Notes: generated by a model from the letters alone, not told the origin. A stretch of 64,000 bases of DNA from Bradyrhizobium campsiandrae (GCF_014529705.1 NZ_JAANIH010000037.1:1-64000); one strand, 5' to 3'; shown: positions 1 to 10,730, numbered from the stretch's first letter. Program-made: numbers and translations.

Positions 1-880
1 GGGCAACGGGTGTGGAAGTGGCAGCCTGACGGCGGCTTCATCGGGCTCGGCACGTCGCCCTTGAGGCGGATGCGGTTGCGCTTGAGCTTGGGATCCGGCA
101 CCGGCACCGCGGAGAGCAGCGCCTTGGTGTAGGGATGCTGCGGATTGCGATAGAGGTCGCTCGCCTTCGCCAGCTCGACGATGCGGCCGAGATACATCAC
201 CGCCACGCGGTCGGAGATGTGCTCGACCACCGAGAGATCGTGCGCGACGAAGAGATAAGTGAGGTTCAGCTCGGCCTGGAGGTCTTCCAGGAGATTGATG
301 ACCTGGGCCTGGATCGAGACGTCGAGCGCCGACACCGGCTCGTCGCAGACGATCAGCTTCGGCTCGACCGCCAGCGCCCGCGCGATCACGATGCGCTGGC
401 GCTGGCCGCCGGAGAATTCGTGCGGATAGCGGCGCATGTGCTCGGCCTTGAGGCCGACCTTCACGAGCAACCCTGCGACGCGCTCCTCGCGCTCCCTGGC
501 GTTGGACGCGAGATTGTGGATGGTGAAGGCTTCGCCGAGGATGGAGCCGACCGTCATGCGGGGATTGAGCGAGGCGAACGGATCCTGGAAGACGAGCTGC
601 ATGTTCCGCCGCATCGCGCGCAGATCGGTGCCGCCGAGCTGGCGCACGTCCTGGCCGTCGAACACGACTTCGCCGTCGGTCGGTTCGATCAGGCGCAGTA
701 CGCAGCGTCCCGTCGTCGACTTGCCACAGCCGGATTCACCGACGAGACCGAGCGTCTCGCCGCGATTGACCGAGAATGACACGCCGTCGACCGCGTAGAC
801 GCTGCCGACCTGGCGCGACAGCAGACCGCCGAGCACGGGGAAATATTTCTTCAGGCCGCTGACGCGGAGCAAGGGCTCGC

Positions 881-884
<4 letters not shown>
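1..884 (-). CDS. Peptide-type ABC importer ATPase (DppF/OppF class), C-terminus cut by window
   Basis: Cytoplasmic ATPase of a dipeptide/oligopeptide-type ABC importer. The frame opens with ATG at 884 and is still open at base 1, giving 294 visible residues. Walker A GESGCGKS lies at residues 49-56, followed by a QDPFASLNP Q-loop, the signature FSGGQRQR, Walker B VCDEPVSALD and the H-loop AHDLSVV. The Cys-containing CHFHTRC segment of the oligopeptide-transporter C-terminal domain sits at the window edge, so only a few tens of residues should be missing. The start overlaps the stop of the upstream ATPase gene (ATGA), which implies translational coupling. Substrate cannot be read from the ATPase. 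Confidence 0.93.
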
Positions 885-1875
<991 letters not shown>

Positions 1876-1876
<1 letters not shown>

Positions 1877-2793
1877 CAGATCACCCGTCGCGCATCGAGC
1901 GCGTCACGCAGACCGTCGCCGATGAAATTGATGGCGACCACCGCGATGAAGATCGCGCCGCCCGGAAACAGGGCCCAGTGCGGGCCGATGTCGAGGAAAT
2001 CCTTGGCGTCGTACAGCAGCCGGCCCCAGGTCGGGGTATCAGGCGGAAAGCCGAGACCGAGGAAGGACAGCGTCGATTCCGCGATGATCGCGGCGGCGAC
2101 GTCGATGGTGCCGGCGATGATCACCGGCCCCAGCGCATTGGGCAGGATGTGCTTCACCACCTGCCGCACCGGGCTGGCACCGAGTGCGCGCGCGGCCTCG
2201 ACGAACTCCTTCTCGCGAATCGACAGGAACTGCGCGCGGACGAGACGCGCCACCGGCATCCAGCGCAGGCCACCAATCACGAGCACGATCAGGATGAAGA
2301 TGCCACCCTCGGGTCCGAACACCTGCTTCAACCCGTCGCGGAAGAGATAGATCAGCAGCAGCAGAAGCGGCAATTGTGGCAGCGACAGAAAGAGGTCGGT
2401 GAGCCACATCAGGCCGTGCCCAAGCGCGCCGCGCGACATCCCGGCGAGCGCGCCGATCAGCGTGCCGATGAACACCGACACCAGCATCGCGGCGAGCCCG
2501 ACCGCGAGCGAGATCCGCCCGCCATAGATCATGCGCGCCAGGATGTCCTGGCCGAGATCGTCGGTGCCGAAGGGATGGGCCAGCGACGGCCCCTGCAAAC
2601 CGGCGACGATGTCGATGTCGTTGATCTTGACGCGCCAGATGAACGGACCGACCACGACCGCCAGGATCAGGACAAGCAGCAGGAACGCGCTGACAACGGC
2701 GAGCCTGTGGCGGCTGTAACGCCGCCACGTCTCGCGCCAGGGCGAGTAGACGCCCCGCTCAGCGGAGGGAGATGCGAGGGTCAAGCCAGCCAT
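1876..2793 (-). CDS. Peptide-type ABC importer inner-membrane permease (DppC/OppC class)
   Basis: Membrane permease of 305 residues, with the N-terminal OppC segment ahead of a first hydrophobic helix (about residues 30-55) and the BPD-type permease domain from about residue 95. The ATPase-coupling EAA loop is EFVEAARALGASP near residue 200. The chosen ATG lies 35 bases inside the 3' end of the upstream permease gene. No convincing later start exists before the conserved N-terminus, so the overlap seems real and fits coupled translation. It would pair with the DppB-type permease as a heterodimer. Confidence 0.92.
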
Positions 2794-3718
2794 AAAGAAC
2801 GTCCGCGATGAGGTTGAACAGCACCACGAGGCACGCGAAGACGAAGGTGACGGCCATCACCACCGGCGTGTCGTTGGAAAGGATGGAGGAGATCAGGAGC
2901 GAGCCGATACCGGGGATGCGGAAGATCTGCTCGGTCACGATGGCGCCGCCGAACACGGCAGGCATCTGCAGCGCGATCAGCGTGACGACCGGGATCATGG
3001 CGTTGCGCATCACGTGCTTGATGATGACCTTGGCCTGGCCGAGGCCCTTGGCGCGCGCCGTGGTGACGTAGTCGAGCCTGATGACGTCGAGCATCGCCGA
3101 GCGTACGAAGCGCGTCATCGACGCCGCCTGGAACAGGCCGAGCACCGCCACCGGCATGATCGCCTGGCGGATCATCTCCAGCACCCAGTGAATGCCGGTC
3201 GCCTTGATGTCGGTGGTGTAGACGAAGGGCAGCCAGTCCAGCGTGACCGAGAAGATCAGGATGAACAGGATGCCGGTGAAGAAGGTCGGCAGCGAGAAGC
3301 CGACAAAGGCGAGCGTGTTGGCGACCTGGTCGAACAGCGAATAGGGCTTTGTTGCCGCATAGACGCCGACGGGGATCGCGATCAGCAACGCCAGGACCTG
3401 CGCCGAGCCGATCACGTAGAGCGTCGCCGGCAGACGTTGCAGGATGAGCGTGTCGACGTTCATCCGGCTGACGAAGGAGAAGCCCCAGTCGCCGTGCAGC
3501 ATGGCATTGAGCCAGTGCAGATAGCGAAGATAGATCGGATCATCGAGGCCGAACTTGGCCCGAAGCGCGGCCTGCACCTCGGGCGGGACGTTCGGATTGG
3601 TCGCCAGTTCCGAGAAGGGATCTCCGGGTGCCAATGCGAGCACGAAGAACAGGACGGCCGAGATCCCGAGCAGGCTCGGGATCGCGATCATCAGACGACG
3701 CAGGACATACTGACTCAT
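2759..3718 (-). CDS. Peptide-type ABC importer inner-membrane permease (DppB/OppB class)
   Basis: Permease of 319 residues. The first transmembrane helix is at residues 9-30, followed by the periplasmic OppB N-terminal region (LGDDPIYLRYLHWL). The BPD permease domain begins near residue 95, and the EAA-like loop is YVTTARAKGLGQAK. It lies 29 bases downstream of the binding-protein gene and overlaps the next permease. Gene order SBP-B-C-D-F is the standard dpp/opp order. Confidence 0.93.
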   Translation of the reverse strand: MSQYVLRRLMIAIPSLLGISAVLFFVLALAPGDPFSELATNPNVPPEVQAALRAKFGLDDPIYLRYLHWLNAMLHGDWGFSFVSRMNVDTLILQRLPATLYVIGSAQVLALLIAIPVGVYAATKPYSLFDQVANTLAFVGFSLPTFFTGILFILIFSVTLDWLPFVYTTDIKATGIHWVLEMIRQAIMPVAVLGLFQAASMTRFVRSAMLDVIRLDYVTTARAKGLGQAKVIIKHVMRNAMIPVVTLIALQMPAVFGGAIVTEQIFRIPGIGSLLISSILSNDTPVVMAVTFVFACLVVLFNLIADVLYGWLDPRISLR

Positions 3719-3747
3719 GAGGGAAGATTCGCTCTAGGCGCGCGTGA

Positions 3748-5538
3748 TCATTCCTCGCGGTACCAGTCGTGCAGATTGTCGGTTTCGTTGGCCCAGCCGC
3801 TGATGATCGGGCGCAGATTGTTGGCAGCCGCCTCCACCTTCAGCCGATGCTGCACCGGGATGAAGACGGTATCCTCAAACATGAGGTCGTTGGCCTTGAT
3901 GTAGTGGGCCGCACGCTTGACCGGATCCATCTCGCTTTCGGCGGCCAGGATCGCTGCGTCGTAGTCCTTGTTGACCCAGCGCGGGAAGTTCGTGCCCTGC
4001 CACTTGTTTTCCTTGGTGGCGACGTTGGCCGACATATAGCGGCGCATGTGCTGCGACGGATCCGGCTGGCTCAGCGGGATCTGGAACATCTCGATGTCCG
4101 CGTAGAAATGCGCATAGGTGTCGGGGTTGGCGACGTCCGAGGAGAAGAACACCGATGCCACCACCGACTTCAGCTCGACGTCGATGCCCGCCTTCTGACA
4201 CGCCTGCTTGATGATCGCCTGGGTTTTCTGACGCGGGCCGTTGATCGAGGTCTGGTAGACGATCTTCAGCTTCTTGCCGTCCTTCTCGCGGATGCCGTCC
4301 GCGCCCGGCTTCCAGCCGGCGTCATCGAGGAGCTTGGAGGCCTTCTCGATGCTGAATTCCCAACTGGTGTTCTTGGAGACGAACTTCTCGGGACCGTTGA
4401 GGAAGTTGGCGGTGGTGCGGCCGGCACGGCCGTAGATCGCCTTCTTGACCGACTCGCGATCGACCAGCATCGAGAGCGCCTTGCGCACCGCGGGGTCGGA
4501 GAACAGCGGGTGCTTGGTCTTCATCGAGGAGCGCTCGCCGTCGACCTCGGTGTTGGGATCGGTGAAATTCAGTGCGATGAACTCGGTGTCGCCGCCTACG
4601 GCGTAGATGGTCTTGCCCTTGCCGCCCTTCTCGAGCCGCAGCAGGACGTCGTCCTCCACCTGGATGTTCCAGCCGAAATCATACTCGCCGGTCTGGATCA
4701 CTGCGCGCGCGGCCGAAACCGCGTCGCCGCCGCCCTTCATCTCGACGGTGTCGAAATAAGGCCGGTTCGGCATGTGATAGTCCGGATTGAGTTGGCCGCG
4801 GACGAGGTCACCGGGCTTGAACTCGACGAACTTGTAGGGGCCGGTCCCGACCGGAGACAGGTTGGTCGGCGCTTCGCGCGACTTGCTGCCGGTGTAGTCG
4901 GCAAACAGATGCTTGGGGATGATGGTGTTCGGAGCTCCGACAAAGGCGTCGGCCCAGAACGGCGTCGGCTTCTTGAACAGAATGCGGACCGTGAGATCGT
5001 CCACTTTCTCGACCGTGATGTCGCGGTGCGTTGCAATGGTCAGCGCGGAGGTCGCCGGATCCTTGGCGTACTCCCAGTTGAACACGACGTCGTCCGCGGT
5101 GAACGGCTTGCCATCGTGCCATTTGACGCCGGGCTTCAGCTTCCATGTCACAGACTTGCCGTCAGCGGCCAGCCCGCCGTTCTCGATCGAGGGGATTTCC
5201 GCCGCCAGCACCAGCTTCATGTTACCGTCCGGATCCCAACAGGCGAGCGGTTCATAGAACAGGCGCGAGCCGTCCTGGTCCTTGGTACCCGTGGCGAAGT
5301 GCGGATTGAGCAGGGTCGGGCCCTGCCACCACAGCAGCTTCAGCGCGCCGCCGCCGCCGCGCTTGGTCGGCTTGTAGGTCTGGGCACCTTCGGCCATGGC
5401 GACACCGCCGAGCGCGAGGATCTGGTTGGCCATGGGCGCGGTGAGGCCGACGGCGGCCAGGCGCTTGATGAAGGCGCGGCGATCCATCCGCCCGTCCTTC
5501 ACATCACCGATCATCGAACGCAGTTCTTTGTCCAGCAT
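3748..5538 (-). CDS. ABC importer periplasmic substrate-binding protein (SBP family 5), Tat signal
   Basis: Solute-binding protein of 596 residues, family SBP_bac_5. The start is ATG 5538 rather than an in-frame codon at 5619, because a GGGGA ribosome site sits just upstream and the protein then begins a few residues before an export signal. The N-terminus carries DRRAFIKRLAAVG, a twin-arginine motif with a hydrophobic stretch ending near GVAMA, so export folded through Tat is likely. The family fingerprint includes WKLKPGVKWHDGKPFTADDV and GTGPYKF. Members bind peptides, nickel, opines, glutathione or sugars. The neighbouring AbgB-like amidohydrolase hints at an amidated amino acid, which is inference. 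Confidence 0.93.
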   Translation of the reverse strand: MLDKELRSMIGDVKDGRMDRRAFIKRLAAVGLTAPMANQILALGGVAMAEGAQTYKPTKRGGGGALKLLWWQGPTLLNPHFATGTKDQDGSRLFYEPLACWDPDGNMKLVLAAEIPSIENGGLAADGKSVTWKLKPGVKWHDGKPFTADDVVFNWEYAKDPATSALTIATHRDITVEKVDDLTVRILFKKPTPFWADAFVGAPNTIIPKHLFADYTGSKSREAPTNLSPVGTGPYKFVEFKPGDLVRGQLNPDYHMPNRPYFDTVEMKGGGDAVSAARAVIQTGEYDFGWNIQVEDDVLLRLEKGGKGKTIYAVGGDTEFIALNFTDPNTEVDGERSSMKTKHPLFSDPAVRKALSMLVDRESVKKAIYGRAGRTTANFLNGPEKFVSKNTSWEFSIEKASKLLDDAGWKPGADGIREKDGKKLKIVYQTSINGPRQKTQAIIKQACQKAGIDVELKSVVASVFFSSDVANPDTYAHFYADIEMFQIPLSQPDPSQHMRRYMSANVATKENKWQGTNFPRWVNKDYDAAILAAESEMDPVKRAAHYIKANDLMFEDTVFIPVQHRLKVEAAANNLRPIISGWANETDNLHDWYREE

Positions 5539-5797
5539 GGTTGTCCCCGTCTGGTTCCTGTATGGATGCAGGCGGCCGCGGGATGGCCGCCGGGTTTTGG
5601 CTGGCGGTAGATGGCACACCGAATAGGCCGCGCGTCAACTGCGGCTGTGTGTATGCAAACGATTTCTGGCTGTCTGTTGAGCAGAACTTCGGTCCGTAGC
5701 CCAACGGTTCGGCATTCCGGCGTCAAAATCCGCCGGAAACCAAGTTGCACTGCGAAAAATTTGATCTCCAGATCAGACGAAGTATCGAGACGGAATT

Positions 5798-7216
5798 CTA
5801 TGCCACGGACATATCGAGCGGCGGCGCGACGTGGTCCGGCAGCGGGCAGACATAAGGTGTCTTTGCCGTGCGCCTGGTGAGATCGGCCTTCGCTGCCTTG
5901 ATCAGGTCCGGTTCAGTCAGCGCCTTGATGCCGAGGCCGGCCATGGCCTTGGCGGCCTGCACCATCGCCTTGTGGGCATGCGGGCTCTTGCCCTGCGCCA
6001 CCACCTGCCAGGTGTGGAAGGGCGTACCGATTGCAACCGTGGGTGCGTGAACCTGCACGGTCGGCACCACCCAGCTCACGTCACCCACATCGGTCGAGCC
6101 GACCAGCGGATTGCGCTTGGCGTCGAGCGGTACCAGGAAGTCGGCCAGCGGCCGATCCGTCGGCTCCATGCCGATCGCATAATAGACCGACGCGATGTCC
6201 TTGTCGGTCAACGTCGCGCGGATCTGGCTGGCAAATCCCTTGTCGGCGTCATCGAAATGCGGCGGTCCCAGCTCTTCCATGACCCGGTGCAGCGCCTGTT
6301 CCAGCGGCGTGTTCGGCAGGATGTTGGAGACCGCAGAGATGATCTTCATTTCGACCTTGGTCTCGGTCATCAAGGCCGCGCCCTCGGCGATCTTGCTGAC
6401 GCGCCCGACCAGCTCGTTCATGCCGGGAAGGTCGCGGGCGCGAATGGAATAGCGGACGCGAGCGTGGGCCTGCACCACGTTGGGTGCGATGCCGCCGGTG
6501 TCGAGCAGCGCGTAATGCACGCGCGCATCACTCGGCATGTGCTCGCGCATGTAGTTCACGCCGACATTCATCAGTTCGACCGCGTCGAGCGCGGAGCGGC
6601 CGAGGTGCGGCGAAGCCGCCGCATGCGAGGTGCGGCCGGTGAAGATGAAGTCGGCACGGGTGTTGGCGAGCGAGGGCGTCACCGCAACTTCCCAGAAACT
6701 ATGCGGATGCCAGGTGATGGCGATATCGGCGTCCGCGAATGCGCCGGAGCGCACCATGAAGGCCTTGGCCGCGCCGCCCTCTTCCGCCGGACAGCCGTAA
6801 TAGCGCACGCGACCAGGCACCTTGTGCTCCGCGAGCCAGTCCTTGACTGCGGTCGCGGCGAGCAGCGCCGCGGAGCCGAGCAGATTGTGACCGCAACCAT
6901 GGCCGTGACCGCCGGTCTCGACCGGACGGTGCTCGGCGACGCCTGCCTCCTGGCTGAGGCCTGGCAGCGCGTCATATTCACCCATGAAGGCGATCACCGG
7001 ACCGCCCTCGCCCCATTCGCCCATCACCGCGGTCGGAATGCCCGCCACCTTCTCGGTGATGCGGAAACCCTGGTGGCGCAATTCGGCGAGATGCTCGGCG
7101 GCTGAGCGCGCCTCGGTGTAGCAGACTTCGGGCATGCCCCAGACCTTGTCGCTGAGGTCGATGAAACGCCCCTTGATGGTGTCGATGCCACGCCAGATGT
7201 CGCTGCGGTTATCCAT
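5798..7216 (-). CDS. M20-family amidohydrolase, AbgB-like
   Basis: Zinc amidohydrolase of 472 residues resembling AbgB, the p-aminobenzoyl-glutamate hydrolase subunit. The metal-site signature HGHGCGHN and the pair PAEEGGAAK and WHPHSF are visible, and the dimerisation domain starts near TSHAAASPHLGRSAL. ATG 7216 was chosen because the protein then starts MDNRSDIW, close to the family start; an in-frame codon at 7255 would add 13 residues. It ends 259 bases before the peptide transporter binding protein on the same strand. It may hydrolyse an N-acyl or peptidic compound that the transporter brings in, which is inference from position. Confidence 0.9.
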   Translation of the reverse strand: MDNRSDIWRGIDTIKGRFIDLSDKVWGMPEVCYTEARSAAEHLAELRHQGFRITEKVAGIPTAVMGEWGEGGPVIAFMGEYDALPGLSQEAGVAEHRPVETGGHGHGCGHNLLGSAALLAATAVKDWLAEHKVPGRVRYYGCPAEEGGAAKAFMVRSGAFADADIAITWHPHSFWEVAVTPSLANTRADFIFTGRTSHAAASPHLGRSALDAVELMNVGVNYMREHMPSDARVHYALLDTGGIAPNVVQAHARVRYSIRARDLPGMNELVGRVSKIAEGAALMTETKVEMKIISAVSNILPNTPLEQALHRVMEELGPPHFDDADKGFASQIRATLTDKDIASVYYAIGMEPTDRPLADFLVPLDAKRNPLVGSTDVGDVSWVVPTVQVHAPTVAIGTPFHTWQVVAQGKSPHAHKAMVQAAKAMAGLGIKALTEPDLIKAAKADLTRRTAKTPYVCPLPDHVAPPLDMSVA

Positions 7217-7512
7217 TGCTTCGGTCCGTGATCTCTTGGTCAAACGAAGCGGCAATGGTTAGCAGCTTCACCGCTGAACGACCAGCGGCTCGCCGGACAT
7301 CAGCCATGCGACCGGCGCGACCAACGGTCCAGCGCGCTGCCACTGCAATAAGCACCGGCAGTTCCTGGCGCGATCGGTGAATTGGCCTGGCCGCGCCTGG
7401 AATAGTTGAGGTCAAGTCTTTCAAGACGGTCGCCCTCGGCTTAAATTACCGGTGCTTCGCGCGCGCTCGTTTCGCGGCGAAGGGACCGCGTTCGCTAGAC
7501 CAGGAGACCTCC

Positions 7513-8502
7513 ATGCCTGCCCTGACCGAATGGAGAGTGCCGCCGGCCCATCAGCCGCGCGCGAGCGACTACGGCTTCGACCTCGACCGTGCGCTCGCCT
7601 CCGTCGTCGGCCTGCATGCCATCATTCCGCCTGATGCCTTCAGCGCGGAAACGCTAGGTACCGAGCGCGCCGGCAACGGCGTCGTGATTGATGACGGGCT
7701 GGTACTCACCATCGGCTATCTCATCACCGAAGCGGAATCCGTCTGGCTTCACCTCGGCGACGGACGCGTCGTCGAAGGACATGCACTCGGTTTCGACGCC
7801 GTGACCGGCTTCGGCCTGGTACAGGCGCTCGGCCGGCTCGATGTCGAGCCGCTGCCGCTCGGCTCGTCGGCGGATGTCAGGATCGGCGACCGCGTCGTGG
7901 TCGGTGGCGCCGGTGGGCGGACGCGCTCGGTCGCGAGCCAGATCGTCGCCAAGCAGGAATTCGCCGGGTACTGGGAGTATCTGCTCGACGAGGCCTTGTT
8001 CACCTATCCCGCCCATCCGAATTGGGGCGGCACCGGACTGATCAACGAGCGCGGCGAATTGATCGGCATCGGCTCGCTCCAGCTCGAGCGCGAACGCGAC
8101 GGCAAGGCAGAGCACGTCAACATGATCGTGCCGATCGACCTGCTGAAGCCGATCCTGGACGATCTCCGCAAGTTCGGCCGCGTCAACAAGCCGGCGCGCC
8201 CGTGGCTCGGGCTCTATTCGACCGAGATCGACAACCGTGTGGTGGTGATCGGGATCTCGTCCAATGGTCCGGCCGCTCGCGCCGAGCTCAAGACCGGCGA
8301 CGTCATCCTCGCCGTGGACGGCGAAAAAGTCACGAGCCAGACGGCCTTCTATAAAAAGATGTGGGGACTCGGCGCCGCCGGCGTCGACGTGCCGCTGACC
8401 GTGCACCATCAGGGCAGCGCGCATCATGAAGGCGTCACGTTCGACGTCACGGTGACCTCGACCGATCGCTTCAAGCTTCTGAAGGCGCCGAAGCTGCACT
8501 GA
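7513..8502 (+). CDS. HtrA-like trypsin-fold plus PDZ protein lacking the catalytic triad
   Basis: Protein of 329 residues with an HtrA/Deg layout: a trypsin-like domain at about residues 25-210 and one PDZ domain at about 225-310 (RPWLGLYSTEI, GPAARAELKTGDVILAVDG). None of the three catalytic residues is in place. The His segment reads LTIGYLITE instead of the usual TNxHVV, the Asp segment reads DAVTGFGLV, and the Ser segment reads NWGGTG instead of NSGGPL, with Trp171 at the Ser position. No clear signal peptide is seen. It is probably a non-proteolytic binding or scaffold protein. It lies 20 bases upstream of an esterase gene, and a GGAGA ribosome site precedes the ATG. Confidence 0.88.
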   Translation: MPALTEWRVPPAHQPRASDYGFDLDRALASVVGLHAIIPPDAFSAETLGTERAGNGVVIDDGLVLTIGYLITEAESVWLHLGDGRVVEGHALGFDAVTGFGLVQALGRLDVEPLPLGSSADVRIGDRVVVGGAGGRTRSVASQIVAKQEFAGYWEYLLDEALFTYPAHPNWGGTGLINERGELIGIGSLQLERERDGKAEHVNMIVPIDLLKPILDDLRKFGRVNKPARPWLGLYSTEIDNRVVVIGISSNGPAARAELKTGDVILAVDGEKVTSQTAFYKKMWGLGAAGVDVPLTVHHQGSAHHEGVTFDVTVTSTDRFKLLKAPKLH

Positions 8503-8522
8503 TTGCAATAAGGAAAGCGGCA

Positions 8523-9593
8523 ATGACCGAGGCCGTCGTCGACGACATCGTAGCCGTGCTGCCGCCATTGCTCAATGCGCTGGAAGCGCTCGGCTTCTTC
8601 GCCCGGCACTTGCATCCGCCGGCCTTTGCTTCCGTCATAGACGCGATCGGCGCGCCTGACGATGCCCTGCAAACCGCGCACGCCGCGGTTGGAGAATGGC
8701 CGGAGCAGTTCGCCGGGCTGCGCCAGCGGCTCGATCTTGCCTGCAAGGAGACGCTTTCTGCCTTCGCCGGCATTCGCGACGTCGAGCGCGGCAATGGCGA
8801 TCTCGTCGCGGTATTTCGTGCCTTGCGTCATCTGCCGCGCGCACAGGAGGCGCTTTATCCGCTATCGGCGCAATTCCCGCCGGTCAGCAACTTCTTCCTC
8901 AACGCCGCCAATCGCGGGAATGAGGAACTGCTGTCACGGATCGAGGTCGGCGCGAGCGAGCACACCGGCGTCTTTCACGATCACAATGAGCCGGGCAGCC
9001 GCGGCGGCTTCTCGGTCTATGTACCCGAATATTACACACCCGATCGCCCGATGCCCCTCGTGATGGCGCTGCATGGCGGCAGCGGCAACGGCCGCGGCTT
9101 CCTGTGGAGCTGGCTGCGCGATGCACGCAGTCTTGGCGCGATCCTGGTCGCGCCAACCGCGACCGGCCAGACCTGGGCGCTGATGGGCGACGACAGCGAC
9201 ACGCCGAACTTGATGCGCATCCTCGAAGCCGTGCGCGGCCGCTGGGCGATCGACGCTTCACGCCTGCTGCTATCAGGCATGAGTGACGGCGGCACCTTCT
9301 GCTACGTCAGCGGCCTCGGCGGCGCCTCCCCGTTCACTCACCTTGCGCCGGTGTCGGCGACCTTCCATCCGCTGATGGCGGAGATGGCCGACGCCACGCG
9401 GCTCCAAGGCCTGCCTGTTTTCATCACCCACGGCAAGCTCGACTGGATGTTTCCGGTGCAGACCGCACGGCAGACGCAAGGCGCCCTCGCTGCCGCCGGC
9501 GCTGACGTCACCTACCGCGAGATCGACGATCTCAGCCACGCCTATCCGCGCGAGATCAATGCGGAGCTGCTGCAATGGCTGAACGGGGCGTGA
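8523..9593 (+). CDS. Alpha/beta-hydrolase (carboxylesterase/phospholipase-like) with helical N-terminal extension
   Basis: Predicted cytoplasmic serine hydrolase of 356 residues. The C-terminal alpha/beta-hydrolase domain starts near residue 155 (FSVYVPEYY, LVMALHGGSGNG for the oxyanion hole). The nucleophile elbow GMSDGG holds Ser254, the acid is probably Asp307 in HGKLDWMFP and the base His339 in DLSHAYP. The first 150 residues look alpha-helical and are not part of the hydrolase fold. It follows the degenerate HtrA-like gene closely, probably in one operon. Substrate is unknown; short-chain esters are a family-based guess. Confidence 0.87.
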   Translation: MTEAVVDDIVAVLPPLLNALEALGFFARHLHPPAFASVIDAIGAPDDALQTAHAAVGEWPEQFAGLRQRLDLACKETLSAFAGIRDVERGNGDLVAVFRALRHLPRAQEALYPLSAQFPPVSNFFLNAANRGNEELLSRIEVGASEHTGVFHDHNEPGSRGGFSVYVPEYYTPDRPMPLVMALHGGSGNGRGFLWSWLRDARSLGAILVAPTATGQTWALMGDDSDTPNLMRILEAVRGRWAIDASRLLLSGMSDGGTFCYVSGLGGASPFTHLAPVSATFHPLMAEMADATRLQGLPVFITHGKLDWMFPVQTARQTQGALAAAGADVTYREIDDLSHAYPREINAELLQWLNGA

Positions 9594-9678
9594 ACGAACC
9601 GTCCTTAACTGCGCCGCACTGTCGCGGAACCATCACTCCGGGCCGACGTTGTCCGCCCGACACACCGGAGGGTTCGCC

Positions 9679-9885
9679 ATGCAGACTTTTTTCGGAATGA
9701 TCCTGGGCGCGCTGCTGCTCGCTTGCGGCGTCTATGTCTATGATTCCATGCAGACGTCGTCCGTCGCCAATGGCGAGGTTGCCATCACCAATCGCACCAT
9801 CGTGAACTGGGATGTCGCGAAGGCCGATTGGGACCTGCTGCGCGATCGTGCCCACAAGGACTGGGTGCGGATCTCATCGAAGTAA
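9679..9885 (+). CDS. Small single-pass membrane protein, unknown function
   Basis: Predicted 68-residue protein. Residues 3-23 form one hydrophobic helix (FFGMILGALLLACGVYVYD), and the remaining 45 polar residues would face the periplasm or cytoplasm. A GGAGGG ribosome site about 7 bases upstream fixes the start at ATG 9679 instead of an earlier in-frame codon at 9649. The gene is closed by a strong hairpin 20 bases later. I do not recognise a family. Confidence 0.7.
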   Translation: MQTFFGMILGALLLACGVYVYDSMQTSSVANGEVAITNRTIVNWDVAKADWDLLRDRAHKDWVRISSK

Positions 9886-9907
9886 GCTCGATCGACCGGA
9901 CATGAAC

Positions 9908-9940
9908 AAGGCGCCGTCGCGGTCCTGCGGCGGCGCCTTT
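9908..9940. terminator. Bidirectional intrinsic terminator
   Basis: Inverted repeat with arms AAGGCGCCG and CGGCGCCTT, extended inward by four more pairs including one G-U, around a six-base loop. Flanking A and T runs on both sides make it usable from either strand. It sits between the convergent small membrane protein gene and the DsbA-like gene. Confidence 0.85.
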
Positions 9941-9969
9941 GTCGTGGCTGCGAATAGCGTGGCGATAGG

Positions 9970-10644
9970 TCAGTTCATCTTGGCCTTGCGCGCGTCGGCG
10001 ATGACCTGCTCGAACTCGGCCATGCTGAGCACGCCCGGCACGCGGTATTTGCCGACGATGAAGGACGGCGTGCCGCGGAAGCCGAAAGCTTCGGCCTGGT
10101 CATTGTTGCGCTTGAGGATCGCGTCGATGTCCTTCCCATGCGCCGTGAGATCGCTCTTGAGGCGATCCATGTCGACGCCGATGGAGGCGAGCAGCTCGTT
10201 GATGCGCGACTCGGTCAGGCGCGAACTGACGCCCATCATCGCGTCATGGGCCGGATGGTACTTGTCCTGATATTTCGCTGCGAGCGCGATCCGGGCCGCC
10301 GTCACCGAGACCGGGCCGAGGACCGGCCAGTCCTTCAAGACCAGCCTCACCTTGCCGTCGTCCTGGACGACCTGGCGAAGCTCGGGTTCGAGCTTGCGGC
10401 AATAGGGGCAATTATAGTCGGACCACTCGATGATGCTGATGTTGCCCGCGGGGTTGCCGGCGACGGGAACATCGGGGTCGCGCAGCACCTTGGCTTCGGT
10501 GAGCACTTCGTCATCACCGGTAGCTGCCGCGCGCGCCAAGCTTATCCCGCCAGCGGCGAAGGCGCCTGCCCCGATCAACGTCAGCGCCGCGCGGCGCGTC
10601 GGCAGAAGGCCGCTTTTTGGGTCCCTAGTCCTGAATCCCGTCAT
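9970..10644 (-). CDS. DsbA-family thioredoxin-fold oxidoreductase, exported
   Basis: Periplasmic disulfide oxidoreductase or isomerase of 224 residues. The active site CPYC lies in the context WSDYNCPYCRKLEPEL, typical of DsbA-like proteins with the com1/BdbD-type fold. The N-terminus has TRRAALTLIGAGAFAAGG, a twin-arginine-type export signal ending near ARAAA. ATG 10644 is preferred because GGGACGAG precedes it and the Tat signal then starts about 15 residues in; an earlier in-frame ATG at 10734 would add a non-signal extension. It lies 86 bases downstream of lrgB on the same strand. Confidence 0.9.
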   Translation of the reverse strand: MTGFRTRDPKSGLLPTRRAALTLIGAGAFAAGGISLARAAATGDDEVLTEAKVLRDPDVPVAGNPAGNISIIEWSDYNCPYCRKLEPELRQVVQDDGKVRLVLKDWPVLGPVSVTAARIALAAKYQDKYHPAHDAMMGVSSRLTESRINELLASIGVDMDRLKSDLTAHGKDIDAILKRNNDQAEAFGFRGTPSFIVGKYRVPGVLSMAEFEQVIADARKAKMN

Positions 10645-10730
10645 ATCTCGTCCCGTTTCGGTCCTATCGCCCCAATACGGCTCAGGACCGGGAAATGTTA
10701 CGCTCCATATAGAGCGTGGCAGGAGCGATG

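Noticed and set aside
3769..5610. Long plus-strand frame opposite the peptide-binding protein
   Set aside because: Composition is Arg/Val/Asp-rich and domain-free; the minus strand encodes a full SBP family 5 protein with a Tat signal.
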